DNA of 7,465 nt from Methanospirillum sp. Lineage in GTDB: Archaea > Halobacteriota > Methanomicrobia > Methanomicrobiales > Methanospirillaceae. Shown piece after piece: positions 1 to 6,735 of this stretch (positions are counted from its first letter, which is position 1; every line of letters starts with the position of its first letter). Under the pieces are notes generated by a model. The model did no database searches. It was not told the DNA's origin and saw only the letters and a list, made by a program, of their open reading frames with translations. Position numbers and translations under genes: made by a program. The DNA is taken from contig JAQVIE010000053.1 in assembly GCA_028695895.1 (NCBI GenBank), positions 1 to 7,465 of the forward strand. The letters run 5' to 3'.

Positions 1-127
1 GTCCTGTGCATACAGGACATGGACAGGGGAGATAAGAGAGCTCATTCAGGTGATAGCTTCCATGTGTGGTCATGTACCGCCCGTCCTTGGCATAAAGGGC
101 ATAAGCAGCTGAGTCAAAAAGGTCACA
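1..127. repeat. 127-bp terminal direct repeat, left copy
   Basis: These bases match 7339-7465 without a mismatch, in the same orientation. The repeat lies inside tgtA coding sequence (codons 243-284, around the DLFDSA and Zn-site region) and not in an LTR-like or intergenic setting. Joining the two copies gives one uninterrupted tgtA frame. The exact length equals a commonly used de Bruijn k-mer size (127), so I infer that it is the overlap left when a circular path is written as a linear record, and not a biological repeat. Confidence 0.97.
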
Positions 128-853
128 ACCCATTGCGACCGCCAGGGCAAACATGGATGGATGGCCGGCACCGAAGAGATGAACGCAGACAGATGGAGAC
201 AGTCCTCTTTTTGCGGCCATCACAACATTTACGAGTTCAACGTACCGGTAGGCTTCCATGAGGGGGACCACGGCTCCAATGGGACAGAACCTGAATCCTG
301 CTTCAGACAGTCTTCGCCCGGTCTCTTCCCGAAGGTCAGGAAAAAGTCCTCCCTGAACCGGGCCTGCAAGGGTGTGGTGTTTATGATCGGCGATCTCCTT
401 TGCCTCCATGATCCGGTCCATCGTAACCGCAAGTTCCTGTTCCACCTGTTCCCGTGGAGAGTCCGGGTGTGTCGGTATATCCAGCGGAACGATGATGTCC
501 GATTTTATCGCCTGCTGAAATGCAATGGTCTGTGCATTTGTTATCTCAACCTCACCATATACCGAGAGCTGAAAAGACCCTGAATCGGTCATGATGAGAC
601 CATCAAAATCCAGGGTCTTTGCAAGGCCTTCGGCAAGGGCACGCTCACGGTATTCTTCAGAGCGGGAGAAGATGTACGCATTGGTGATGATGGCTTCAAT
701 TCCCATCATCTTCATCTCTTTAGGTGTTATCAGGTTCAGGTGGGGGTTGATAACCGGAAGGAGGGTAGGGGTCTTCACAGTCTTTCCATCCCCGGATAAT
801 CTACCGATTCTTCCGGCGATGTCTTTTTCAAGGATTTCAAAAGAGAGGGTCAT
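1..853 (-). CDS. tgtA: Archaeosine tRNA-guanine transglycosylase TgtA, 5' part (residues 1-284 of 489), continues at the right end of the window
   Basis: TgtA exchanges guanine-15 in the D-arm of archaeal tRNAs for preQ0, the first tRNA-level step to archaeosine. I translated this frame by hand; it runs open off the left edge. The start is ATG at 853; a stop lies in frame at 965-967 and no other start lies between. Visible motifs: I-M-T-D-S-G-S-F-Q at residues 87-95, whose Asp90 corresponds to the general base; P-V-Q-G-G near 165-169; H-L-F-G-A-G-H-P at 225-232; and D-L-F-D-S-A at 244-249, whose Asp247 corresponds to the covalent nucleophile of archaeal TGT. The next residues, [12 protein letters not shown], continue directly in the right-end segment. 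The arcS gene follows and overlaps it. No clear Shine-Dalgarno precedes the ATG. The gene is whole on the closed circle; it is cut only by linearisation. Confidence 0.96.
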   Translation of the reverse strand, partial: MTLSFEILEKDIAGRIGRLSGDGKTVKTPTLLPVINPHLNLITPKEMKMMGIEAIITNAYIFSRSEEYRERALAEGLAKTLDFDGLIMTDSGSFQLSVYGEVEITNAQTIAFQQAIKSDIIVPLDIPTHPDSPREQVEQELAVTMDRIMEAKEIADHKHHTLAGPVQGGLFPDLREETGRRLSEAGFRFCPIGAVVPLMEAYRYVELVNVVMAAKRGLSPSVCVHLFGAGHPSMFALAVAMGCDLFDSAAYALYAKDGRYMTTHGSYHLNELSYLPCPCPVCTG

Positions 854-923
854 GTATGAAAGGTGCTTGACATTATTGTTAGTCTCCAGGTTATACTCAC
901 GTTCATCAGGTTGAATGATATTG

Positions 924-932
924 TTTAAATAA
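924..932 (-). promoter_or_regulatory. Probable TATA box of the tgtA-arcS operon
   Basis: On the minus strand the 128-nt gap between AMMECR1 and tgtA contains TTATTTAAA in an AT-rich stretch, preceded by GATCGC, a possible BRE region. An archaeal start site about 25 nt downstream would fall near position 903 and leave a leader of about 50 nt before the ATG at 853. A second weaker TATA-like string, AATATAAG, lies at about 965-972. The rest of the gap (854-981) shows no ORF, no strong hairpin and no riboswitch that I can recognise. Confidence 0.4.
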
Positions 933-981
933 GCGATCAGGTACGTATTATTTGTAAGGGTTACTTATATTGCCTGTGTGA

Positions 982-1545
982 CTAACTTTTTTCCGTAAAT
1001 ATCTGCCCTTCAAATGTTAATACCTGCACAGATGGCTCTTGCCAGCATTTTTCTGACAAACCTGCTTTCATACAGGTATTATCCAAAAACTTTGTGGAAT
1101 TCCATCCCCATTCCACCGGAACCTGGGGAAGTAAAAGACCTGATCTACCATATCCCCTGACAATCAGCCCGTGCTTTCCAACCACCACAAGGGTCGGACG
1201 GTCTGCCGGGGCTGCATCGAGAACAACAGGTTCGGTGAGAACAGTCACTTCAACACAAATATCCGGAAGTTCTTTGGGAGAAACAGCTGGAAATCGTGGA
1301 TCATCGGTAGCTGCTGAACAGGCTGCCTCACGGATTGCATCCCTGAGAGGCATAACCGCCTGAGGAAACCCAATACATCCACGCAGATGACCTTTTTTGG
1401 TCAGTGTTACAAACACGCCACGTTTCCGGGAAAAGATCTGTGAAAATTCCGGTTCTATATAGGTTTCTCTGGCAACATGTTCATGCAACACATGACGGGC
1501 ATGGGAAAGGGCCAGTTCCCCTTCAACCTGGGTGAGAAGTTCCAT
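982..1545 (-). CDS. AMMECR1-domain protein
   Basis: This 187-residue protein spans the usual length of an archaeal stand-alone AMMECR1 domain. The signature L-R-G-C-I-G is at residues 54-59, followed by the conserved D-A-I-R-E-A-A helix (69-75), D-D-P-R-F at 81-85, and a C-terminal L-L-L-P-Q-V-P-V-E-W-G-W segment at 137-148. The biochemical role is unresolved. The family is found across archaea, bacteria and eukaryotes (human AMMECR1), and in prokaryotes it often occurs with Memo-like and radical SAM proteins, neither of which is here. There is no signal peptide or membrane segment, so it is probably cytosolic. The ATG at 1545 is chosen because the family homology begins soon after it and a TATA-like element lies about 27 nt upstream. 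A distant AGGAG (1559-1563) is the only Shine-Dalgarno candidate. It is separated from GGR by 53 nt and from tgtA by 128 nt, so it looks like its own transcription unit. Confidence 0.93.
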   Translation of the reverse strand: MELLTQVEGELALSHARHVLHEHVARETYIEPEFSQIFSRKRGVFVTLTKKGHLRGCIGFPQAVMPLRDAIREAACSAATDDPRFPAVSPKELPDICVEVTVLTEPVVLDAAPADRPTLVVVGKHGLIVRGYGRSGLLLPQVPVEWGWNSTKFLDNTCMKAGLSEKCWQEPSVQVLTFEGQIFTEKS

Positions 1546-1568
1546 GTATGATTGATAGCTCCTGGCAG

Positions 1569-1576
1569 TATTTATC
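1569..1576 (-). promoter_or_regulatory. TATA-like element for AMMECR1, possibly a leaderless transcript
   Basis: The minus strand reads GATAAATA here, centred about 27 nt before the AMMECR1 ATG. This is the spacing expected in archaea if transcription starts at or very near the start codon. It sits directly after the T-tract following GGR, which supports separate transcription of AMMECR1. The AGGAG at 1559-1563 argues weakly against a leaderless message. Confidence 0.35.
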
Positions 1577-1585
1577 TGTCAGGAC

Positions 1586-1592
1586 AAAAAAA
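1586..1592 (-). terminator. T-tract terminator after geranylgeranyl reductase
   Basis: Seven consecutive T on the minus strand begin 6 nt after the GGR stop codon, with two further T-containing steps before them (TCTTCC). Archaeal intrinsic termination depends mainly on U-tracts and does not need a hairpin, so this is a plausible end for the pac2-endoQ-ferredoxin-GGR unit. No stable stem is apparent. Confidence 0.4.
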
Positions 1593-1598
1593 GGAAGA

Positions 1599-2807
1599 TC
1601 AGAATGAGTCAATAAATGACTTCAGTCCTGCCTTTCCAAGTTTTATCGCAATTTTTGGGTTTGCAGATATAATGCTTTTTATAAGGTTTAAAGTATTAAA
1701 ATCTGTAAGATTCATTTTTGAGACTGAATGAATAATTGCATTCAGATCTTCATCATTCATTTTAATAAAAACCTCTTTTATCTGGTAATTTCTTTCAAGT
1801 GCCTTTCCAAGATATGATGATCTCCATGTGGAGTCATAAGGCATCAGGGCATGAGAGCTGGTATCACCATTTTCCAATGCTTTTGATCCCACATCACCTG
1901 CAAGCTGTCCTGTATAAAGAGCAGCATAAATGCCTCCCCCGGTTAGTGGATCAGATACGCGGGCTGCATCCCCCACGATCATAAGATTATTTGCAACAGT
2001 ACATGAGAGAGGCTGACAAACTGAAACGCCTCCTGCTATAAGTTCAATGGTTTTTCCATTCGGGAAATTTTTAGCAACAAAGCGGTTCAGGTAATCAACC
2101 GGTCTGTTCCCTGGTTTGGAACGATCCCCACCGATACCCACACCAACATTTGCAATCTTGTCACCTTTTGGAAAGATCCATACATAACCTCCGGGTGCTA
2201 TCAAGTTACCAACGAAAAAATCAGTTGCATTAGGATCAATATCAATTCCAGTCATCAGGTACTGGGCACAGGTCTCTATCTCCCGAAACGGAACGGTTGT
2301 ATCGACACCACACCAGCGTGAAAATTTTGATTCAACACCATCAGCTGCAATGGTTAGTCCTGCCCTGATTTCATAAGTGCTACCGCCCTGGTTAAGAATT
2401 GCACCCTTTACTTCTCCTTTCTCCATAATAGGAGATACTGCACGGGTTTTTACCTGTACATCAGCTCCTGCACCTGCAGCCATCCAGACAAGGTCACGGT
2501 CAAAGACCTTCCTGTTCAGAACATACCCTACTTCAGATCCGGCTTTTTCAGGCTCAAGTTCCATAGTAAACCCATCAGGTGCGATAATATTGGCTTTTTC
2601 AATTTCAGCTGCAACCCAACTGTCTTCAGGCTTCAGGAACTCGTGCATCAGTGTCTTACCCACTCCTTCAGCACACCTGACAGGTGCACCAATAGCAGGT
2701 CTTTTCTCCGTGAGCAGAACGGTATAACCTTTCTCGGCAAATGTCTTAGCAGCAAACGCTCCTGCCGGACCTCCTCCAACAACAAGGACGTCATACTCGC
2801 GCTTCAT
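1599..2807 (-). CDS. Digeranylgeranylglycerophospholipid reductase family flavoprotein (geranylgeranyl reductase, GGR)
   Basis: This FAD-dependent enzyme reduces the double bonds of geranylgeranyl chains to give the saturated isoprenoid lipids of archaeal membranes. With the start at 2807 it is 402 residues, a normal family length. An N-terminal Rossmann motif G-x-G-x-x-G is at residues 11-16, with Glu34 in the expected ribose-binding place. R-C-A-E-G-V at 44-49 holds the Cys conserved in archaeal GGRs. A-D-G-V-E-S is at 155-160, and the second FAD motif [14 protein letters not shown] is at 279-292. The ORF can be extended to an upstream GTG or ATG-like start at 2858, but homology begins at M-K-R-E-Y-D and a GGAGG sits 7 nt before the ATG at 2807, so I use that start. 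The start overlaps the ferredoxin stop as ATGA. In Methanosarcina acetivorans a GGR is known to work with an adjacent ferredoxin, and this arrangement fits the same role. Confidence 0.93.
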   Translation of the reverse strand: MKREYDVLVVGGGPAGAFAAKTFAEKGYTVLLTEKRPAIGAPVRCAEGVGKTLMHEFLKPEDSWVAAEIEKANIIAPDGFTMELEPEKAGSEVGYVLNRKVFDRDLVWMAAGAGADVQVKTRAVSPIMEKGEVKGAILNQGGSTYEIRAGLTIAADGVESKFSRWCGVDTTVPFREIETCAQYLMTGIDIDPNATDFFVGNLIAPGGYVWIFPKGDKIANVGVGIGGDRSKPGNRPVDYLNRFVAKNFPNGKTIELIAGGVSVCQPLSCTVANNLMIVGDAARVSDPLTGGGIYAALYTGQLAGDVGSKALENGDTSSHALMPYDSTWRSSYLGKALERNYQIKEVFIKMNDEDLNAIIHSVSKMNLTDFNTLNLIKSIISANPKIAIKLGKAGLKSFIDSF

Positions 2808-2977
2808 TTTTTTGCCTCCAAAGCCCCAAGCGGACAGACACGGACGCAGATTCCGCAATCTTTACAGGCATTCATATCGATATCCAGATAGGCATCGACA
2901 AGTTCCAGTGCCCCATCCGGACAAACAGAGACACAACAGCCGCAATAGGCACAGATTTCGCGATGAACCTTGATCAT
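2804..2977 (-). CDS. Small 2[4Fe-4S] ferredoxin
   Basis: A 57-residue protein that I translated directly from the sequence. It has two perfect C-x2-C-x2-C-x3-C-P clusters: Cys9, 12, 15, 19 and Cys38, 41, 44, 48. This is the layout of bacterial-type ferredoxins carrying two [4Fe-4S] centres. The two halves resemble each other, as is usual in this family. The ATG at 2977 is the only possible start, because a TAA lies in frame 6 nt upstream. The stop overlaps the GGR start (ATGA). The coupling makes it the likely electron donor to GGR, in line with the ferredoxin-GGR pair of Methanosarcina; that assignment is inference from context. It could also be a general low-potential electron carrier. The gap of 46 nt to the upstream endoQ-like gene shows no obvious promoter, so co-transcription is likely. 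Confidence 0.92.
   Translation of the reverse strand: MIKVHREICAYCGCCVSVCPDGALELVDAYLDIDMNACKDCGICVRVCPLGALEAKK
2815..2819 (-). promoter_or_regulatory. Shine-Dalgarno GGAGG deciding the GGR start
   Basis: GGAGG on the minus strand lies within the last codons of the ferredoxin gene, 7 nt upstream of the ATG at 2807. It selects the shorter 402-residue product over the longer reading from 2858 and suggests coupled translation with the ferredoxin. Confidence 0.75.
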
Positions 2978-3023
2978 TCCTTATGTGGTTGACGCGAAAT
3001 CCTTTAATGATTCGGATATGATC

Positions 3024-4145
3024 TCAAAATCCGGGGATCTCAAAAGTTCCATATTTCCCGCCACCACCAGGATAGATAATTATCTTTCCTTCCCGAAATG
3101 ACTGGATTGCACTTGAAAGCCGATTATCTATGGATGCAATTTCTTCAAGTGGAATGTCCATGAGAATTGTTATCTCATTACCAAAATGGTCTATACACTG
3201 ACGATACAAATCCTTACAGCGCCGGGTCAACGGGCTTTTCATACCAATGGAGCGTTGGATAATTTCAGAAAGTGGAATAATGTGAAGATAAGGTGGGCGC
3301 TCAGTAATAGGGCCGGATGAGAGGGATTGTGCCCGTTCCACAACACCTTTTTTTATTCTTTTACCATCGTTGGGGCATTTCCATGAATATGCTTCAGCTT
3401 CTTCCAAGGAAAACTGATGAAAACAATGGCTGCATGCGGTCCGGTTATACTTACCTTCCTCAGGGAAGAATCCAACATTCATTACTATCTTTCCCATCTG
3501 TACAGCATTTAGTACTCCAACAGGATCCGCCCGGGTCAGTTCCAGTACAGTGAACTCTCTTCCCAGTTTTGAAGGCTCAGGACTATGGGCATCAGAATTG
3601 GTTAAGAAAGGAATTGATGTTAGCTCAGCAATACCGGCTCCATACCTGCTGTCAGCTGAAAGTCCAAGCTCAAGCAGATCAACTGGTTCATCTCCATAGC
3701 ATGATGAAAGCGATAAATGTGTGGCATATACTGAGGTGTATGGAGTAAAAGCATGGGCTGGACCACCAATGCCTCCCACTTCATGAGTATGCTTTAGTAT
3801 TTCTTCTCCTGATAAATTCACACGGGGACGACCATTTGAGTTAATATCCTTGCTTACCGGTCCAAATCTTTTTGCAAGTTCTTCGGCTGCATCAAAATCA
3901 GGGAACAAAAGTAAGTGATGAACTCGTCCTGTTCCTTCAACCTCGGTTGTGGGAACTACAATTATGTCATCATCTACACTGGTATTCAGCCACATCTGTC
4001 TCCATTCAGGATGAAAAATGTCTCCGGTTCCAATAACGGTGATACCTTTGACTCTGCAGCCTTTGATAATTTCTTCCGGCACCATCCTGGGAGAGGTTGC
4101 CATTGAAAAACAGGAATGAAGATGAAGATCTGCTGCGATTTGCAT
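3024..4145 (-). CDS. Endonuclease Q family protein (PHP-domain DNA repair nuclease)
   Basis: EndoQ cleaves DNA on the 5' side of deaminated bases (uracil, hypoxanthine, xanthine) and abasic sites, as established in Thermococcales. The N-terminal PHP metal site is visible: D-L-H-L-H at residues 6-10, T-G-D-I-F-H at 40-45, H-H at 76-77, P-A-H-A-F at 129-133 and N-S-D-A-H-S at 183-188. A zinc-finger-like region starts with C-x2-C (Cys238, Cys241) and continues with W-K-C-P (Cys257), but the expected second Cys of that pair is replaced by Asn259/Asp260. The C-terminus carries the family's G-G-G-G-K-Y-G loop (360-366). At 373 residues it is somewhat shorter than the roughly 420 of the Pyrococcus enzyme. 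Its ATG lies 2 nt after the pac2 stop, so translation is probably coupled to pac2. Older annotations of this family say only PHP domain protein; enzymatic activity here is inferred. Confidence 0.85.
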   Translation of the reverse strand: MQIAADLHLHSCFSMATSPRMVPEEIIKGCRVKGITVIGTGDIFHPEWRQMWLNTSVDDDIIVVPTTEVEGTGRVHHLLLFPDFDAAEELAKRFGPVSKDINSNGRPRVNLSGEEILKHTHEVGGIGGPAHAFTPYTSVYATHLSLSSCYGDEPVDLLELGLSADSRYGAGIAELTSIPFLTNSDAHSPEPSKLGREFTVLELTRADPVGVLNAVQMGKIVMNVGFFPEEGKYNRTACSHCFHQFSLEEAEAYSWKCPNDGKRIKKGVVERAQSLSSGPITERPPYLHIIPLSEIIQRSIGMKSPLTRRCKDLYRQCIDHFGNEITILMDIPLEEIASIDNRLSSAIQSFREGKIIIYPGGGGKYGTFEIPGF

Positions 4146-4147
4146 AT

Positions 4148-4402
4148 TCAGCCGATATATGAAAGTTCTTCCTCAGACTTTTTTTCCTGTTCAAGAAGCT
4201 TCTGAAGGGCTAATTCCATATCGCCTGCCCGCTCAGTCAGTTTTGTATCATCTATTTCGATGCCCAGAAGTTTAGTAAGAACAGAAAGGACTGTCGCGGC
4301 ACTTTTAGGGTCTACAAGATACCCTGATGTTTCACCCATAAGGCAGATTCCTTCCATACCATATGGAATGGAAAGACCAAGCATCAAACCTGCAGGATCC
4401 AC
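4148..4402 (-). pseudogene. PAC2-family (proteasome assembly chaperone-like) protein, 3' fragment cut at the junction
   Basis: The frame encodes the C-terminal end of an archaeal PAC2 protein: G-L-M-L-G-L, then G-I-C-L-M-G-E-T-S-G-Y-L-V-D-P-K-S-A, then a helical tail rich in Leu, Glu and Lys. PAC2 proteins are usually 230-260 residues, so roughly two thirds are missing. Upstream of about 4402 the DNA is flavoprotein sequence in a different frame. A GTG at 4400-4402 could in principle start an 84-residue product, but no Shine-Dalgarno is visible. PAC2 is named after eukaryotic proteasome assembly chaperones; the archaeal role is not firmly known. The stop lies 2 nt before the endoQ start, so the intact gene was probably first in the endoQ-ferredoxin-GGR unit. 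Confidence 0.82.
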
Positions 4403-5057
4403 ACATTCCGGTCCCGTCGACCATAATGGGATTTAAGGAGACGAAAGTTTTGATACCTTTCTCTCTGGTGACATTGGAAGTGACCTTCATCATGATGGTC
4501 GGGCCGATGATCCAGACCGCATCAACCTTCTCATTGTTGATAACCTGTTTTAATAGATCAGCTGCAAATCCGTGATGTCCTTTTGATCCATCGTCGGTTG
4601 CAATGAAAAGTGTGTCACAGATTTCTGCCATCTCATCCTCAAGAATGAGAAAGTCTGCATTTCGTGCTCCAAGAATTCCGATAACCTTATTTCCTGCATT
4701 TTTAAGAGCCTGTGCAATAACCGGGGTTGATGCAATGCCCACACCGCCTCCAACCAGAACACAGGTTCCATATTTTTTTATCTCACTTGGACATCCCAAA
4801 GGTCCTGCAACATCACTGATTAAACCGCCTGCAGGAATATCAGCAAGGGCATGCGTGGTCTTTCCAACAGCCATGAAGATAATTCTGATAAGATCTCCTG
4901 AGATCTTCGAGATCGTAAGAGGAATCCGCTCTCCTTTCTCATCGGTTCGAATGATAACAAACTGACCAGCCTTTGCATTTCTGGTCACATGGGGAGCGTT
5001 TACCCATATCTCATAAACATTTTCAGATAATTTTAGAGATTTTTCGATTATGTACAC
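4332..5057 (-). pseudogene. NfnA/SudB-like FAD/NAD(P)-binding subunit (PyrK family), truncated at 3' end
   Basis: The protein resembles the smaller FAD and [2Fe-2S] subunit of NADH-dependent ferredoxin:NADP oxidoreductase / sulfide dehydrogenase (NfnA/SudB), a relative of dihydroorotate dehydrogenase PyrK. The start is GTG at 5057, because an in-frame TGA lies 3 codons upstream. Motifs: R-I-P-L-T-I at 44-49 (flavin binding), G-P-L-G at 85-88, G-G-G-V-G-I-A at 103-109 (nucleotide binding), and M-V-D-G-T-G-M-C-G-S-C-R at 212-223. Asp214, Cys219 and Cys222 match the spacing of three of the four [2Fe-2S] ligands in NfnA. From residue 224 to the stop the 18 residues are PAC2 DNA read out of frame, so the last Cys ligand and about 40-60 residues are absent. 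Authentic sequence is 4389-5057. The large partner subunit normally lies next to it and would be expected beyond the breakpoint. The gap to arcS is 40 nt. Confidence 0.85.
4388..4402. other. Breakpoint joining sudB-like 5' part to pac2 3' part
   Basis: Flavoprotein homology runs down to 4389 (Arg223 of the C-G-S-C-R motif). PAC2 homology is clear from about 4390 onwards in another frame. The exact crossover lies somewhere in 4388-4402, which includes the palindrome CCTGCAGG (4389-4396) overlapping GGATCC (4395-4400). With tgtA intact across the window ends, this is the only non-collinear point of the 7338-bp circle. The length of homology cannot be fixed without the two parental sequences. 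Confidence 0.8.
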
Positions 5058-5097
5058 CAGATGTCACATCCGGAAAAATTATTCGTGCCCTCATTTA

Positions 5098-6735
5098 TTA
5101 ACCATCAAGCTTCTTTACTTTACGCACCCGGACAGCTATACCACGGGAAGACCTTATCATCTCATCAGCACTCATCATCGCACGGCCAGTTGTCATGGCT
5201 TTATCTCCGATAACTAGTACTTCATCACCAGGGCGGATTACCGGATCTACATCAATAACACCTGGTGCGAGGATATCACCCTGTGGCACGAAATCATCAA
5301 TATATACCCGGTAACCGGTTTCAATGAGTGACCAGCCGTCAAAGGTGGGCCTTATCATACCATGAACGGGATCGGTTGAGAAGTAGAGGTTTCTGCCCCG
5401 TTTTACTACTTGTTTCGGATATGAACCCTTGATTTCAAGATTTGGTGCTTTGAGATCATATCCGAACTGAAATGAGATCATACCCTTCACAAGGTGTGAT
5501 TTTATCTTTCTTTCTCCGTCAAGTGCTTCACTTAATGCCTGAAGAGATGTATGGTCAGTCAGGCGATCATTATCACAGGTGAATTCTATCTCAAATCCTG
5601 CCTGATCAGCTGCATCCTGTGCAATAATTCTTGCATCACCATCCAGGTGGGCAATGACCCTGCGGTAGGGATGTCTGGTAAAGTACCTTACCAGTGTCTC
5701 TGTAATGAGATATCGTTCCTCATGATCCCAATACCCGGTGACAGGTACGTCATATGCAGCTGCAGGGTAACAAAGTTCAATATCGCGGGGAACCAGCCCG
5801 AGTGGTGAGGTCATTATTATCTCATGTGCCCGTCTTCCAATGGCCCTGGAAAATTTCTGGTGAGACTGGGAGATACTGTAGGGTTTTTTCGCAGAACAGG
5901 GGATAAGAACTGCAACATCTGCAATTGGTGGAATATACCGATCAACCAGCCGGTTGGCAAATCGCCTGACTTCCACCCGATGAATACTGTCTCCTGATGT
6001 TGCAAGAAACGGACCGGTCCGGGACACTGGTGTATTCAGTTCCATCCTTTCTGACCGTTCAATATGTCGCATAATTGAGACAAATTCAGGTCGTGTTCTG
6101 CACCTGCCGTCAAGGTATTCGCGAAATGTTCCATTGCGGATTCTCCGGGCAATCAAGCTAAGTTCCTGCTTTAAGGCTGTCCGGTTATGTTCAAGAAGAT
6201 TTCCAGACGAGCATCCCTGGCAGCAACACAAACCTTCATCCATGATTTGCTCTGGATACTGCCCGTCAGGAAGACAAAAGATCCCCTGTGTGGTTGCCAG
6301 ATCGGTTGCGATAAAATCAAAAAGATCAAATCCGGCATGAACAAGAATTGCTGCATTTTCCGGAAGTGCCGCTCCTGGCAGGTACCAGCAGGTGTCCGGA
6401 GGAGCAGAAGATTTGATCTTGTCCAGGAACTGGCAGAAATCCCTGGGCCTGGAAAGAAGTGTGTGCCAGTTTGGTGTTATGACCGTATCTCCGGAATGTA
6501 CATCTGCATCTGCATGAATATGAAGCGGAATTGGCTGAATTTTATCCCTGACAAGGAACCGGTGTACAAATTCCGGACTTTCAATAGCCGGAATATTTGT
6601 CAGGCCCCGTTCAGAGAGAGAAGGAAAGATCCTGGATGTATCACATGCTGTAGGGAAATGAATGGTTGTTTCTCCAATGGTAAGACGGCCATACCGCGCA
6701 GTCCCGTCACGGCTTAAAACTTCAACTACCTTCAT
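5098..6735 (-). CDS. arcS: Archaeosine synthase ArcS (TGT paralogue with PUA domain)
   Basis: ArcS acts on preQ0 at tRNA position 15. It was first described as an amidotransferase and later shown to add lysine before the radical SAM partner RaSEA releases archaeosine; RaSEA is not in this window. The 545-residue protein has a decayed TGT-like N-terminal domain. D-L-F-D at 137-140 aligns with the TgtA nucleophile motif, and a C-x-C-x2-C...H zinc pattern (Cys170, 172, 175, His183) parallels TgtA with a shorter loop. The ArcS-specific signature P-C-x3-K-P-Y-x2-S-x-S-H is complete at 279-292. The C-terminal 75 residues, with P-G-D-E-V-L-V at 502-508 and G-R-A near 517, are a PUA RNA-binding domain. 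The start ATG overlaps the tgtA end by 14 nt and has a strong GGAGGTG, so the two enzymes are made from one message. The length is normal for the family. Confidence 0.95.
   Translation of the reverse strand: MKVVEVLSRDGTARYGRLTIGETTIHFPTACDTSRIFPSLSERGLTNIPAIESPEFVHRFLVRDKIQPIPLHIHADADVHSGDTVITPNWHTLLSRPRDFCQFLDKIKSSAPPDTCWYLPGAALPENAAILVHAGFDLFDFIATDLATTQGIFCLPDGQYPEQIMDEGLCCCQGCSSGNLLEHNRTALKQELSLIARRIRNGTFREYLDGRCRTRPEFVSIMRHIERSERMELNTPVSRTGPFLATSGDSIHRVEVRRFANRLVDRYIPPIADVAVLIPCSAKKPYSISQSHQKFSRAIGRRAHEIIMTSPLGLVPRDIELCYPAAAYDVPVTGYWDHEERYLITETLVRYFTRHPYRRVIAHLDGDARIIAQDAADQAGFEIEFTCDNDRLTDHTSLQALSEALDGERKIKSHLVKGMISFQFGYDLKAPNLEIKGSYPKQVVKRGRNLYFSTDPVHGMIRPTFDGWSLIETGYRVYIDDFVPQGDILAPGVIDVDPVIRPGDEVLVIGDKAMTTGRAMMSADEMIRSSRGIAVRVRKVKKLDG

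Noticed and set aside
1..127. Terminal repeat as an LTR, viral terminal redundancy or attachment site
   Set aside because: It lies within tgtA coding sequence, is exactly 127 bp, and joining the copies restores an intact gene. No integrase or phage gene is present.
19..914. Plus-strand ORFs at 19-261, 161-583 and 591-914
   Set aside because: They lie opposite the tgtA frame, have Arg/Ser/Pro-rich low-information translations, and show no recognisable domain.
2808..2858. N-terminal extension of GGR to 2858
   Set aside because: The extension overlaps the ferredoxin coding sequence in another frame, lacks homology, and the GGAGG at 2815-2819 supports the ATG at 2807.
2377..2891. Plus-strand ORFs at 2377-2727 and 2643-2891
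   Set aside because: They are antisense to GGR and the ferredoxin, which carry full cofactor motifs.
4389..4422. Cluster of BamHI, SbfI/PstI and SalI sites as a cloning scar or vector polylinker
   Set aside because: The sites are encoded by the conserved sudB motif V-D-G-T-G-M-C-G-S-C-R, and other BamHI and PstI sites remain uncut elsewhere (for example near 3523, 2474 and 5759). No vector sequence is seen.
5058..5097. Terminator or separate promoter between arcS and the sudB-like gene
   Set aside because: Only a T5 run and a weak AT-rich string are present; this is not enough to call either.
6187..6717. 176-residue plus-strand ORF
   Set aside because: It is antisense to arcS; its many Cys and Lys residues come from the complementary codons, and no family is recognisable.
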